A stretch of DNA of 64,000 nt from Dinghuibacter silviterrae (lineage in GTDB: Bacteria > Bacteroidota > Bacteroidia > Chitinophagales > Chitinophagaceae): contig NZ_SODV01000001.1 of assembly GCF_004366355.1 (NCBI RefSeq), forward strand, positions 3,844,001-3,908,000, written 5' to 3'. A model generated the notes under the pieces. It saw nothing but the letters and a program-made list of their open reading frames with translations, made no database searches and was not told the DNA's origin. The translations under genes and the position numbers were made by a program. This document shows positions 13,947 to 22,939 of this stretch, in pieces (positions within the stretch are counted from its first letter, which is position 1; each line of letters opens with the position of its first letter).

Positions 13947-16418
13947 TCACTCCCCTCTCAAACTCCGCACGGGGTTGGCCATTGCAGCCTTGATGGCCTG
14001 GTAACCGATCGTGACCAGTGCAAGGGCAACGGCAGCGAACCCGGAAATCGGGAATAGCCACCCGTTGATGGCGATCCTGTATGCAAAATTTTGCAGCCAT
14101 ACATGCATGCAATACCAGGCGATGGGGGATGCAATGATCAGCGCGATAACCACCAGGACGATGAAATCTTTGCTCAACATAGCGACGATTCCTGTCACGC
14201 TGGCTCCCAACACTTTCCGGATTCCAATTTCCCTGGTGCGTTGCCGGGCGGTAAAGGTGACCAGGCCAAATAATCCCATGCACGCGATGAAGATGGCAAG
14301 GACCATCGCCGTATTCATCATTTTTGCAGTCCGCTGCTCCCCGGCATAGAGTTGGTCAATTGTCTCGTCGAAAAAACTGAATTCAAATTTTTCGTCAGGG
14401 TATAGCTCTTTCCAGATCGCTTCAATCCTTGCGATTGTTGCTGCAAATTCAGCGGGATTCCTCCAATGGGCAGTGAGTTTGACGCTGATGGTTCTCTCCT
14501 GGTTCTTATCAGAACTAATGAAGAAAGAAGTAATCGGATCGTGCAACGATCGGGAATGAAAGTCCTTTACTACCCCGACAATCATTCCCTTTGCATCGTT
14601 CATGCCGTTCTGAGCGATTTCTCCAATGGCGTCGCCGGGTTTTCTAAACCCCAACGCATTTGCACAGGTTTCATTCACCAGATATTCCCTGACGGTGTCG
14701 GAGTGCCGTATATTACGGCCCGCGATGATCGTGAGGCCAAATAGGGGTACATAGTTTTCATCGGCCATCTCGTCGGAGGCGTCTTTCGCCACGAATTCCG
14801 GCTGATCTACCCGGGTGAGATGGGTGCTGGGGTGCACTTTCGCAGCTGGCGTTTCCATGTGCGTACTTACCATTTCCACGGACGACAATTGCCGGAGCCG
14901 TTCCGCGAAAAGGCTCACTTTATCGATCGGGCTATTCCAGCCAGTACGGAAACTGATGATGGGGTCCTTTTTAAAGCCGAGGTCCTTGTTTTGTATAAAT
15001 CGAATCTGGTTGCGAATGACAAGGGTACTTATAATGAACAAAAGGGAAACGGCAAATTGAAACACGATCAATCCTTTGCGTAAAAAGCCATCATGATCAC
15101 TTTTTTGCACGCCATGTCCCTTTAGACTAAGAGCGGGCAACCTGGAGGATAAGACTATTGCCGGGTAAACACCTGCCAGCAAAGAGGTGAGTATGGTCAT
15201 CAATAACAGGAAAAGAAGAGTGCCCGGGTCCGCCGGATGGAAAGCGACGTTTTCCGGGATAATCGATTGAAAAACACGAAGTAGCGGATAGACGGCGGCA
15301 ATGGAAATGACCACCGATAGAGAGGTTACGAGGAATGTCTCTACAAGAAATTGCCAACGCAGGCTGGCCCTGCTGCTTCCCAAAACCTTTCGCACACCTA
15401 TTTCCTTCGCCCTGACGATGGACTGGGCTGTAGCCAGATTGATAAAGTTGGCAGTGGCGAGAATCAAAATAAATGCAGCAATACCTATAAGGGCATAAAG
15501 AGTGGGAAGGTGGGCGTGGCGGGTAAAATCGTCTTTATATGCGCTGTTGAAATGTATATCGGATAGGGGTTGAAGCGTTATGCCGGCTTCATGCCCCGGA
15601 GACTGCGGCAAATGGGTAGCAAAAAATTTTGGAAATTGTCTTACCGCCTGTTCCGGCGTTACGCCTTTTGCCAGCTTTACAAATCCCTGTGTAGTAGGGC
15701 TCCAGTTCCCCCAGTGGTCTAGTTGGATCTCCCCTTTTAAGAAGCTATGACCGATAGTGGGAAATGAAATAAAATCTTTAAAAGCCAGGTCTGTGTTATT
15801 AGTCCAGTCTTTTACAATTCCGGATACGGTGAGCGGCAGAGAGTCATTTAGGTAGATATCGTGATAGAATACCAGTTTGCCGACGATTTTTTCAAGCGGT
15901 ATTCGGCCAAAATAATTGTAGGCTTCTTTTTCGGAGAGCACGACTTTAAACGGTTCGTTCAATGCCGTCGCTGCATTCCCTTGCAACCACTGGTATCTGA
16001 AGATGTCAAAGTATTGGTGTTCAGCGATGATAATGGGGGATACTTGCTCTCCCCTTTTTGTTGCTTCGAATCTTAGCGGTTCTCCTGTTCCCTGTGGGAC
16101 GATCACCCGGGCATAATAGTTGTGAAATTCGGTTACTGTTTCAAAGCCGGTTAGTTCATCACGCATGGCGAGGGGCAGCGGTCTTATTGCAAAGCCTTTC
16201 TCCTCCTTGTTCCCCAGACCGTCTTTCTCGAACCCAACGATGCGGTATATACGTTCCTTGTCCGGGTGAAAGCGGTCAAAACTAAATTCAAAGCTGGTAA
16301 TCAGGTAGATGATCAAACTGGCGCAGATACCGATGGAAAGGCCGAGAATGTTAATAGCGGTAGAACCCTTATGCCGAACGATGTTTCGCCAGGCGCTTTT
16401 GACATGGTTTTTGAGCAT
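13947..16418 (-). CDS. ABC transporter permease, MacB/FtsX type
   Basis: This 823-residue protein has the two-module layout of the MacB-like permeases abundant in Bacteroidota: TM1 (INILGLSIGICASLIIYL), a periplasmic MacB core with FDRFHPDKERIYRIVGF, three TM helices around residues 290-430 with the FtsX signature ATAQSIVRAKEIGVRKVLGSSR, a second core, and a final FtsX block with RQRTREIGIRKVLGASV. No ATPase gene is next to it, so it must rely on an ATPase encoded elsewhere. Such permeases export antimicrobial peptides or lipoproteins, or transmit signals across the envelope; the substrate here is unknown. Confidence 0.9.
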   Translation of the reverse strand: MLKNHVKSAWRNIVRHKGSTAINILGLSIGICASLIIYLITSFEFSFDRFHPDKERIYRIVGFEKDGLGNKEEKGFAIRPLPLAMRDELTGFETVTEFHNYYARVIVPQGTGEPLRFEATKRGEQVSPIIIAEHQYFDIFRYQWLQGNAATALNEPFKVVLSEKEAYNYFGRIPLEKIVGKLVFYHDIYLNDSLPLTVSGIVKDWTNNTDLAFKDFISFPTIGHSFLKGEIQLDHWGNWSPTTQGFVKLAKGVTPEQAVRQFPKFFATHLPQSPGHEAGITLQPLSDIHFNSAYKDDFTRHAHLPTLYALIGIAAFILILATANFINLATAQSIVRAKEIGVRKVLGSSRASLRWQFLVETFLVTSLSVVISIAAVYPLLRVFQSIIPENVAFHPADPGTLLFLLLMTILTSLLAGVYPAIVLSSRLPALSLKGHGVQKSDHDGFLRKGLIVFQFAVSLLFIISTLVIRNQIRFIQNKDLGFKKDPIISFRTGWNSPIDKVSLFAERLRQLSSVEMVSTHMETPAAKVHPSTHLTRVDQPEFVAKDASDEMADENYVPLFGLTIIAGRNIRHSDTVREYLVNETCANALGFRKPGDAIGEIAQNGMNDAKGMIVGVVKDFHSRSLHDPITSFFISSDKNQERTISVKLTAHWRNPAEFAATIARIEAIWKELYPDEKFEFSFFDETIDQLYAGEQRTAKMMNTAMVLAIFIACMGLFGLVTFTARQRTREIGIRKVLGASVTGIVAMLSKDFIVLVVIALIIASPIAWYCMHVWLQNFAYRIAINGWLFPISGFAAVALALVTIGYQAIKAAMANPVRSLRGE

Positions 16419-16561
16419 GCGGTCTTGTTTTGAGGCATGGATAACATTTTGGTTACCGCGGAATTACGGAAAGGTTACACAATTGATTGGATGGTGGGCA
16501 TAAAAAGGAGTGATAAAACAGGTCACTTAGACGGTACAGGGCGTCCCAACCGCCCGCATGT

Positions 16562-17053
16562 TCATAAAGTGTTTCCATAAAATGAGTGAATATCGATGTT
16601 CAGCCTTCTCTTTAACTCGTCCTTTCTCTTCAAAAACTGCTGTTCATCAAATAGGTATAAAGTAGCGCTGCCGGTGCCTATTTGGCCGTGCGTTGTTTCC
16701 GTCAAATAATAGCCATTCGACAATTGTATAAAAGCGGAATAGTCATGATCGATTTCATCGGCACAATAACAGAATAAAAAGTCAACTATTTTCTGTCCTA
16801 TCAGGTGTCCCCTGGCAGGGGCATAAAGATCATTACTACCCGTGTCAAAGCGTTTTTGAAAATAGTCAAGGTTTTCTTGTGTCAGTAACAGATATTCATC
16901 GTGATCGAAATTTGGAATGTCAATGATGCGGCCACTAGCCAATTTTATATAGGCATTAAATGACTGAAAGCCCCACTCGTTATCCGGGTCATATTGATAT
17001 CTCAATTCGAGTATTTCTTGTCCGATTATATCTGAAAGTCTTAGGGTCTCCAT
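16562..17053 (-). CDS. Hypothetical protein, unknown family
   Basis: The product from the ATG giving METLRLSDIIGQ has 163 residues and no signal peptide or membrane helix. It is acidic and rich in aromatic residues, with the segments LRYQYDPDNEWGFQSF, YIKLASGRIIDIPNFDHDEYLLL and IQLSNGYYLTETTHGQIGTGSATLYLFD repeating a 'short beta strand, GxxIDIP or GYYLTE' pattern. I do not recognise a family. The compact size and lack of catalytic motifs would suit a toxin-immunity protein, but nothing here proves that. A longer start at 17125 (24 more residues) is open but reads less like protein. The base composition is AT-rich relative to the flanks. Confidence 0.6.
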   Translation of the reverse strand: METLRLSDIIGQEILELRYQYDPDNEWGFQSFNAYIKLASGRIIDIPNFDHDEYLLLTQENLDYFQKRFDTGSNDLYAPARGHLIGQKIVDFLFCYCADEIDHDYSAFIQLSNGYYLTETTHGQIGTGSATLYLFDEQQFLKRKDELKRRLNIDIHSFYGNTL

Positions 17054-17142
17054 TGCTTTTAAGGTGATGCCGCTGTATATTGACCTATGAAAGTTACGTT
17101 TTTCTTGCTCATTTCCCTTTGGCATCCTGCGTGTATAAATGC

Positions 17143-19890
17143 TTATTCTTTCAACATCTTCGCCCCCAACATTCCCTCATCCCCATTCATCACCACAAAG
17201 TAAACTCCTGCCGCCAGCCCGGACACATCGATGCTGGTTTGGGTAACCCCCGCGGCAACGGGAATGGTTTTCAATATCTTGCCATCGACACTGACCACCC
17301 GGATATAGGATATATGGCCGGTAGCGGGACTGGTCACCGTCACATACGCATTGCCTGTGACCAGGCTTGGATATACATAGAACGGTTGCGTATTGCCGTT
17401 GTGGAACGAAAGGACATTGCTATAGCCATAGGTGCCATTCTTGTCCACCGACTCTAACCGGTAGTACACCATCCCCGGCGGGACATGCGCGTCGGTTACG
17501 GCATAATTGCCGCCGACTGCCTCTACCTGTTGTAATGGCGTAAACCGGATACCATCCGTGCTCCGCTCCACGATGTAATAGCTTGTGTTGATGTCATCGG
17601 TGGTTTGCCAGTTCAGTTGTATGTTGCCGTTCTCCCACTGACCGCTGAATTGCAACAGGGTTTCCGCCAGCGCCAGGCAGGAATTCAGTGAAAAGCTGCT
17701 GCTGCTGGTGTTGGTACAACCGGCGATGGTACTGGTGAGCGATACGGTATAGGTTCCTATGTCTGACGTCGTAATGGGATCGAGGGCAAGCGTGTTCCCA
17801 TTGCTGGTCGTGCCGTTGGGGTACTGCCAGGTATAAGTGAAGAAGGGGCTGTACGGGAGGGTGAACAGGACGTCGCTTCCGACACAGGTACTGCCGGTGG
17901 TGACGACGCTGGGTACAGCCAGCGTGCTGATGGAAATGCTGTGGGAATAGCTGTTGTCACAGGCATCGATCATTTGGAACGTATAGGTACCCGCGGCAAG
18001 GCCGGTAAACACGGGGCTGGACTGGAGACCGGTCGTGGTTGGTCCCGCAGTGATCTGGTATTGGTAAGGCGGCACACCGGTGGTCGTGTCCGGAATCAGC
18101 GCCACTTCCCTGGTTGCCCCGCAAATGGCTAAGGCAGGAGTGGAGTTAAATAAAGGATTTGTATAAGGAGGGATGACGATCGTATCATTGTCAACCGTGC
18201 AGGGCCAGGTGGACTGGCCTCTGAAGTAGGACGCACCATAGATATTGGAATACTGGTAGGACGCATAGTAGGTGCCGGCCGGGAGATTCTGGACCGAATC
18301 GCTATAGGACGTAGCCGACGATTCGTCGTACTGGTTGTAGAGCTGGGCCGAGGTGGAATTGACGGTTACTGTGCCGGGCATCCACCAATTGTTATTGTTG
18401 ACACTCAGCAGGATCTTATTGGCGTTATTACAACCTTTTTCCAGCGTGGCTCCGAAGACCGTGTTGCGTACATCTCCAGGTCCGAACGTAAGCGTAACGC
18501 TGTCCTTTTGCCCGCAGCTGGTGTCGATGACGTACATCTCATAGGTGCCAGGCCCAAAATAGCCGATGAAGCCTCCATTATACACATCATAGGCGGTATC
18601 CGGATAGGTATAGGTTTTCACCGTGCCGTCGGGAAGCGTCACGCTTGGAGGGCCGGACACCAGCACGGCATCGGCAATGTCGTTGTAGTTAAATGTTATA
18701 TAAAGGCTTGACGTCCCCTCTATGCACGTGCCATACGATAGACTCAGTGTATAGGTTATTTGAAATGGAGGCGTTTCGCCCCAGTTAAATTGCAGGGTAT
18801 CCTTACCGCAGCAATCCTGCCGGATCACTTTATAACCGGAGCCTGGCGGGTAACCGACAAACGTGGAATTATTGGTTTGTGTGGCCAGGACGGCACCGGA
18901 GGGGCTTATCAGTGTATAGGTAACGGTGCTGCAATGCAAATTGGGAAACTCATCAAATGTATACGTGTACCCCCGGCCGCAAACCGACGCGACCGTACTG
19001 TCGGGCGTCATATCCATGCCGGTCGACAGGGTAATGTAACCCGATGACGAAACGCCGCATTGGTTGGTAATGGTGATCGGCAACAGGTCGGTATTGCCCG
19101 TAATGTGGTTATACCGTATACGGATCGTGTCGTAAAAAGAACCGTTGTTGACAACGGGAGCGGTCAGCACCTGCGTTAAAGTCGAGCCATTGGGGAGCGT
19201 CGCCGTAATGGTATAAGGAGGCTTGTAATTGGTGTAATTGAAGGTCAGGTACACGGCAAAAGAATCGCAGGAGATGTATTGCAGAATGCTGACGCCGTTG
19301 TTGCCGACAACAAGCATCGAGCTGGGGGCGGCGGCAAGGGTGACGTTCTGGGTCTGGATATTACCGCAGGAATCCTTTACCTGAGCCGTATAGGTACCGG
19401 CGGTCAGGCCGGTAAATACATTGCCCGCCTGCGGACCCGCGGTAACGGGCGAAGGGCTGATCAATGCATACGTTACCGGTGCACGGCCATTGGTCACACT
19501 CATGGTGATGGAGCCATCGCTGCTGCTGGGACAGCTGGGATTGACAGAGGTAACGGTCAAAGAGGGAACCGCGTACGTACCTGTAACGGTAAAACTCTTT
19601 GTAACTGTCGTGTTACAGTTGTCGGTTACCTGAACGGTATAGGTGCCGGGGGACAGTGAATTAAATATATTGGACGATTGGGAGGGCGCTAAGACAGGGC
19701 CTGCAATAATGCTGTAGGTATAGGGCGTTGAGCCGCCCGATGCCGATACAGTAGCCGTGCCGGAAGCCTGACAGCGGCTTTGTGTGGCGGTGACTGAATT
19801 GATGACCGGCGGTGTGGCGGCAGGACATTGGGCTTCTGAGGTCAGCGCGCACGAAAGTGCAAACAGCACACAAAGTAGGATACGGTACAT
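17143..19890 (-). CDS. Large T9SS-sorted adhesin-like protein with SprB-type repeats (copy 1)
   Basis: This 915-residue exported protein opens with a signal peptide (MYRILLCVLFALSCALTSEAQ). Several SprB-type repeats follow, each ending in a signature such as LSPGTYTVQVTDNCN, LTAGTYTAQVKDSCG or LAAGTYTFQMIDACD, where the repeat's Cys is conserved. The middle part (about 200-640) is beta-rich with many short strands. An Ig-like segment precedes a domain with WQTTDDINTSYYIVERSTDG (fibronectin-like, common before T9SS tails). The C-terminus (VTSPATGHISYIRVVSVDGKILK ... LAAGVYFVVMNGDEG ... KMLKE) is a type A T9SS sorting domain. SprB-type proteins act as surface adhesins. A near-identical gene lies directly upstream. 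Confidence 0.85.
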   Translation of the reverse strand: MYRILLCVLFALSCALTSEAQCPAATPPVINSVTATQSRCQASGTATVSASGGSTPYTYSIIAGPVLAPSQSSNIFNSLSPGTYTVQVTDNCNTTVTKSFTVTGTYAVPSLTVTSVNPSCPSSSDGSITMSVTNGRAPVTYALISPSPVTAGPQAGNVFTGLTAGTYTAQVKDSCGNIQTQNVTLAAAPSSMLVVGNNGVSILQYISCDSFAVYLTFNYTNYKPPYTITATLPNGSTLTQVLTAPVVNNGSFYDTIRIRYNHITGNTDLLPITITNQCGVSSSGYITLSTGMDMTPDSTVASVCGRGYTYTFDEFPNLHCSTVTYTLISPSGAVLATQTNNSTFVGYPPGSGYKVIRQDCCGKDTLQFNWGETPPFQITYTLSLSYGTCIEGTSSLYITFNYNDIADAVLVSGPPSVTLPDGTVKTYTYPDTAYDVYNGGFIGYFGPGTYEMYVIDTSCGQKDSVTLTFGPGDVRNTVFGATLEKGCNNANKILLSVNNNNWWMPGTVTVNSTSAQLYNQYDESSATSYSDSVQNLPAGTYYASYQYSNIYGASYFRGQSTWPCTVDNDTIVIPPYTNPLFNSTPALAICGATREVALIPDTTTGVPPYQYQITAGPTTTGLQSSPVFTGLAAGTYTFQMIDACDNSYSHSISISTLAVPSVVTTGSTCVGSDVLFTLPYSPFFTYTWQYPNGTTSNGNTLALDPITTSDIGTYTVSLTSTIAGCTNTSSSSFSLNSCLALAETLLQFSGQWENGNIQLNWQTTDDINTSYYIVERSTDGIRFTPLQQVEAVGGNYAVTDAHVPPGMVYYRLESVDKNGTYGYSNVLSFHNGNTQPFYVYPSLVTGNAYVTVTSPATGHISYIRVVSVDGKILKTIPVAAGVTQTSIDVSGLAAGVYFVVMNGDEGMLGAKMLKE

Positions 19891-20002
19891 CGCTATGGTT
19901 TTTCTGGACAAGGAGGGTTACCAGCTGCAAGTTATTTTTTTGGGCACGGCGGAGACGTCGAAAAACTTGGAAGTTGAGTAGGCTGTGCTACGACACCCCC
20001 TT

Positions 20003-22756
20003 CTATTCTTTCAAAACCTTGGCCGCTGACACCCCGTCATCCCCCGTGAACGCAACAAAGTAAACCCCCGGTGCCAGTCCGGACACGTCGATGCTGGTTT
20101 GGGTAACCCCCGCGGCGACGGGGATGTTTTTCCATACCTTGCCATCGACACTGATCAGCCGTATATAGGAGGTGTGACTGGTAGCAGGGCCGGTGACCGT
20201 TACCGGTACATTGCCTGTGATCAGCGTGGGATATACATTGAACGATCGGGCATCGCCGCTGTGGAGCGAAATAATATTGCTATAGCTGTAGGAGCCTCTT
20301 TTGTCACCTATCCGTAACCGGTAGTAAACAATCCCCGGCGGGACATGCGCGTCGGTCACCGAGTAGTTGTTCTGGGTGCCACCCAGCGCTTCTACTTGCT
20401 GTACCGGCATAAAACCGATGCCATCGGTGCTCCGCTCCACGATGTAATAGCTGGTATTGGTTTCATCCGTAGTTTGCCAGCTCAGTTGTATGTTGCCGTT
20501 TACCCACTGCCCGCGGAAATGCAACAGGGTTTCTGCGAGTACCTGGCAGGAGTTCAGCGAAAAGCTGCTGCTGGTGGTGTTGGTACAGCCGGCAATGGTG
20601 CTGGTGAGCGATACGGTATAGGTTCCGATGTCTGCGGTCGTAATGGGATTGAGGGCAAGCGTGTTCCCGCTGCTGGTGGTGCCGTTGGGGTACTGCCAGG
20701 TATACGTGAAGAAAGGACTGGACGGGAGGGTGAACAGGACGTCGCTGCCGACGCAGGTACTGCCGGTGGTGACGACGCTGGGTACTGCCAGCGTGCTGAT
20801 GGATAGGCTGTGGGAATAACTGTTGTCACAGGCATCGATCATCTGGAAGGTATACGTGCCCGCGGCAAGGCCGGTGAACACGGGGCTGGATTGGAGCGCG
20901 GTGGTGGTTGGCCCGGCGGTGATCTGGTATTGGTAAGGCGGCACACCGGTGGTTGTGTCGGGCACCAGCGCCACTTCCCTGGTCACCCCGCAAATGGCAA
21001 TGGCAGGAGTGGTATTAAACAATGGGTCTGTATACGGGGGGATGACGATCGTGTCATGATCTACATCGCAGGCCCAGGTACTCATTCCTTTGAAATAGGT
21101 CAGGCCATAGATATTTGAGTACTGGTAGGCCGTGTAGTAGGTGCCGGCCGGGAGATTCTGGACCGAATCGCTATAAGACGTAGCCGACGATTCGTCGTAC
21201 TGGCTAAAGAGCTGGGCGGTGGTGGAATTGACGGTGACCGTGCCGGGTGTCCACCAATTGTTATTGACGACACTCTGCAGGATTTTATTGGCGTTATTAC
21301 AGCCTTTTTCCAGCGTGTTGGTGAAAATGGTATGGCGTACATCCCCGGGTCCGATGGTCAGCGTAAGGCTGTCTTTTTGCCCGCATTGGGTGTCGATGAC
21401 GTACATCTTATAGGTGCCGGGCCCAAAATAGCCGATGACGGATTCATAATACAAATTGTAAGCAGTATCCGGGTAGGTATAGGTGTACACCGTGCCGTTG
21501 GCAAGCGTAATGCTGGGCGGGCCGGACACCAGCACGGCATAGGCAAGGTCGTTGTAGTTATAGGTTAAATAAAGGCTTGTCGTGTTCTCCTTGCAAGTGG
21601 CATACGCTACATTTAGCGAATAGGTGATTTGAAATGGAGGTGGTACAGACCAGGTAAATTGCAGGGTATCCGTGCGACAGCAATCGTGCCGGATCACTTT
21701 ATAACCGACGCCGGGTGTGTAACCGATAAACGTGGAAGAGGCTTGTGTGACCAGCACGACACCGGCGGGGCTTACCAGGGAATAGGTAACGGTGCTGCAA
21801 TGCAAATTGGGGAAATTATCAAACGTATAGGAATACCCCTTGCCGCAAACCGATGAGGCCGTGCTATCGGGCGTCAAATCCATACCGGTCGACAGGGTGA
21901 TGCTACCTGTTGAAGAAACGCCGCATTGGTTGGTAACAGTTATCGGCAACAGATCGGTATTGCCCGTGACGTGGTTATACCGGATATAGATCGTATCGAT
22001 AAAGGAGCCGGCGTTGACAACGGGAGCGGTTAGCACCTGCGTTAGCGTCGAGCCATTCGGCAGCGTCGCTGTAACGGTATAAGGAGGTTTGTAATTGGTG
22101 ATATTGAAGGTCAGATAAACGGCAAAAGAATCGCAGGCAATGTATTGCAGATAGCTTATGTATGGATGACTGACAAGGGTAACTGAGCTGGGGGCGGCGG
22201 CAAGGGTGACGGTCTGTGTCTGGATATTACCGCAGGAATCCTTTACCTGAGCGGTATAGGTGCCGGCGGGCAGGCCGGTAAATACATTGCCTGCCTGCGG
22301 CCCCACCATCACGGGGGAAGGACTGACCAGGGCATACGTCACCGGCGCCCGGCCGTTGGTCACCGTCAGGGTAATGGAGCCGTCGCTGCTGCTGGGACAG
22401 CTGGGATTGACAATGGTGGCGGACAATGTGGGGACGGTATACGTACCGGTCACCGTAAAAGTCGTCGTCACAGACGTGTTGCAATTATCCGTTACCTGTA
22501 CGGTATAGGTACCGGGAGACAGCGCATTAAATATATTCGACGATTGGGGCGAGGCTAAGACGGGGCCCGCCGTAATGCTGTACGTATAAGGTGTTGAACC
22601 GCCCGATGCGGACACGGTAGCGGTGCCGGAAGCCGCGCACCGGCTTTGCGTGACGGCGACGGAATTGATGGCCGGGGGCGTGGCGGCAGGACATTGGGCT
22701 TCTGAGGTCAGCGCGCACGAAAGGACAAAAAGCACGCAAAGCAGGATACGGTACAT
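20003..22756 (-). CDS. Large T9SS-sorted adhesin-like protein with SprB-type repeats (copy 2)
   Basis: This 917-residue paralogue of the downstream gene has the same order of parts: signal peptide, SprB repeats, long beta-rich middle, Ig-like segment, fibronectin-like domain and T9SS sorting tail ending in AAKVLKE. The two proteins are mostly identical over their whole length, with scattered substitutions and small indels (for example GGTQNNYSVTD here against GGNYAVTD in copy 1). The pair therefore arose by tandem duplication, and tracts of near-identity suggest gene conversion. The intergenic spacer of 112 bp has no clear terminator, so they may be co-transcribed or each have its own promoter. 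The role is probably surface adhesion or gliding; the ligand is unknown. Confidence 0.85.
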   Translation of the reverse strand: MYRILLCVLFVLSCALTSEAQCPAATPPAINSVAVTQSRCAASGTATVSASGGSTPYTYSITAGPVLASPQSSNIFNALSPGTYTVQVTDNCNTSVTTTFTVTGTYTVPTLSATIVNPSCPSSSDGSITLTVTNGRAPVTYALVSPSPVMVGPQAGNVFTGLPAGTYTAQVKDSCGNIQTQTVTLAAAPSSVTLVSHPYISYLQYIACDSFAVYLTFNITNYKPPYTVTATLPNGSTLTQVLTAPVVNAGSFIDTIYIRYNHVTGNTDLLPITVTNQCGVSSTGSITLSTGMDLTPDSTASSVCGKGYSYTFDNFPNLHCSTVTYSLVSPAGVVLVTQASSTFIGYTPGVGYKVIRHDCCRTDTLQFTWSVPPPFQITYSLNVAYATCKENTTSLYLTYNYNDLAYAVLVSGPPSITLANGTVYTYTYPDTAYNLYYESVIGYFGPGTYKMYVIDTQCGQKDSLTLTIGPGDVRHTIFTNTLEKGCNNANKILQSVVNNNWWTPGTVTVNSTTAQLFSQYDESSATSYSDSVQNLPAGTYYTAYQYSNIYGLTYFKGMSTWACDVDHDTIVIPPYTDPLFNTTPAIAICGVTREVALVPDTTTGVPPYQYQITAGPTTTALQSSPVFTGLAAGTYTFQMIDACDNSYSHSLSISTLAVPSVVTTGSTCVGSDVLFTLPSSPFFTYTWQYPNGTTSSGNTLALNPITTADIGTYTVSLTSTIAGCTNTTSSSFSLNSCQVLAETLLHFRGQWVNGNIQLSWQTTDETNTSYYIVERSTDGIGFMPVQQVEALGGTQNNYSVTDAHVPPGIVYYRLRIGDKRGSYSYSNIISLHSGDARSFNVYPTLITGNVPVTVTGPATSHTSYIRLISVDGKVWKNIPVAAGVTQTSIDVSGLAPGVYFVAFTGDDGVSAAKVLKE

Positions 22757-22939
22757 TGCAAAGGTTTTTCTGAGGACGGAGGGATACTGACCGAAAGGTA
22801 TTTTAATCGATACGATGAAACTGTCGTAATACTTGGAGTTCGAACTTCCGCTACACTATAATCCACTTTATTGGTCAAGGTAAATTTTACCCTCGGTGTA
22901 ACTTCGTATCCGTATTCCAGCGTAGCTAAAATCCGTACA

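Noticed and set aside
16562-17125. A longer start for the hypothetical protein
   Set aside because: The 24 extra residues are open but have no similarity to folded protein; the downstream ATG gives a more natural N-terminus. The choice remains uncertain.
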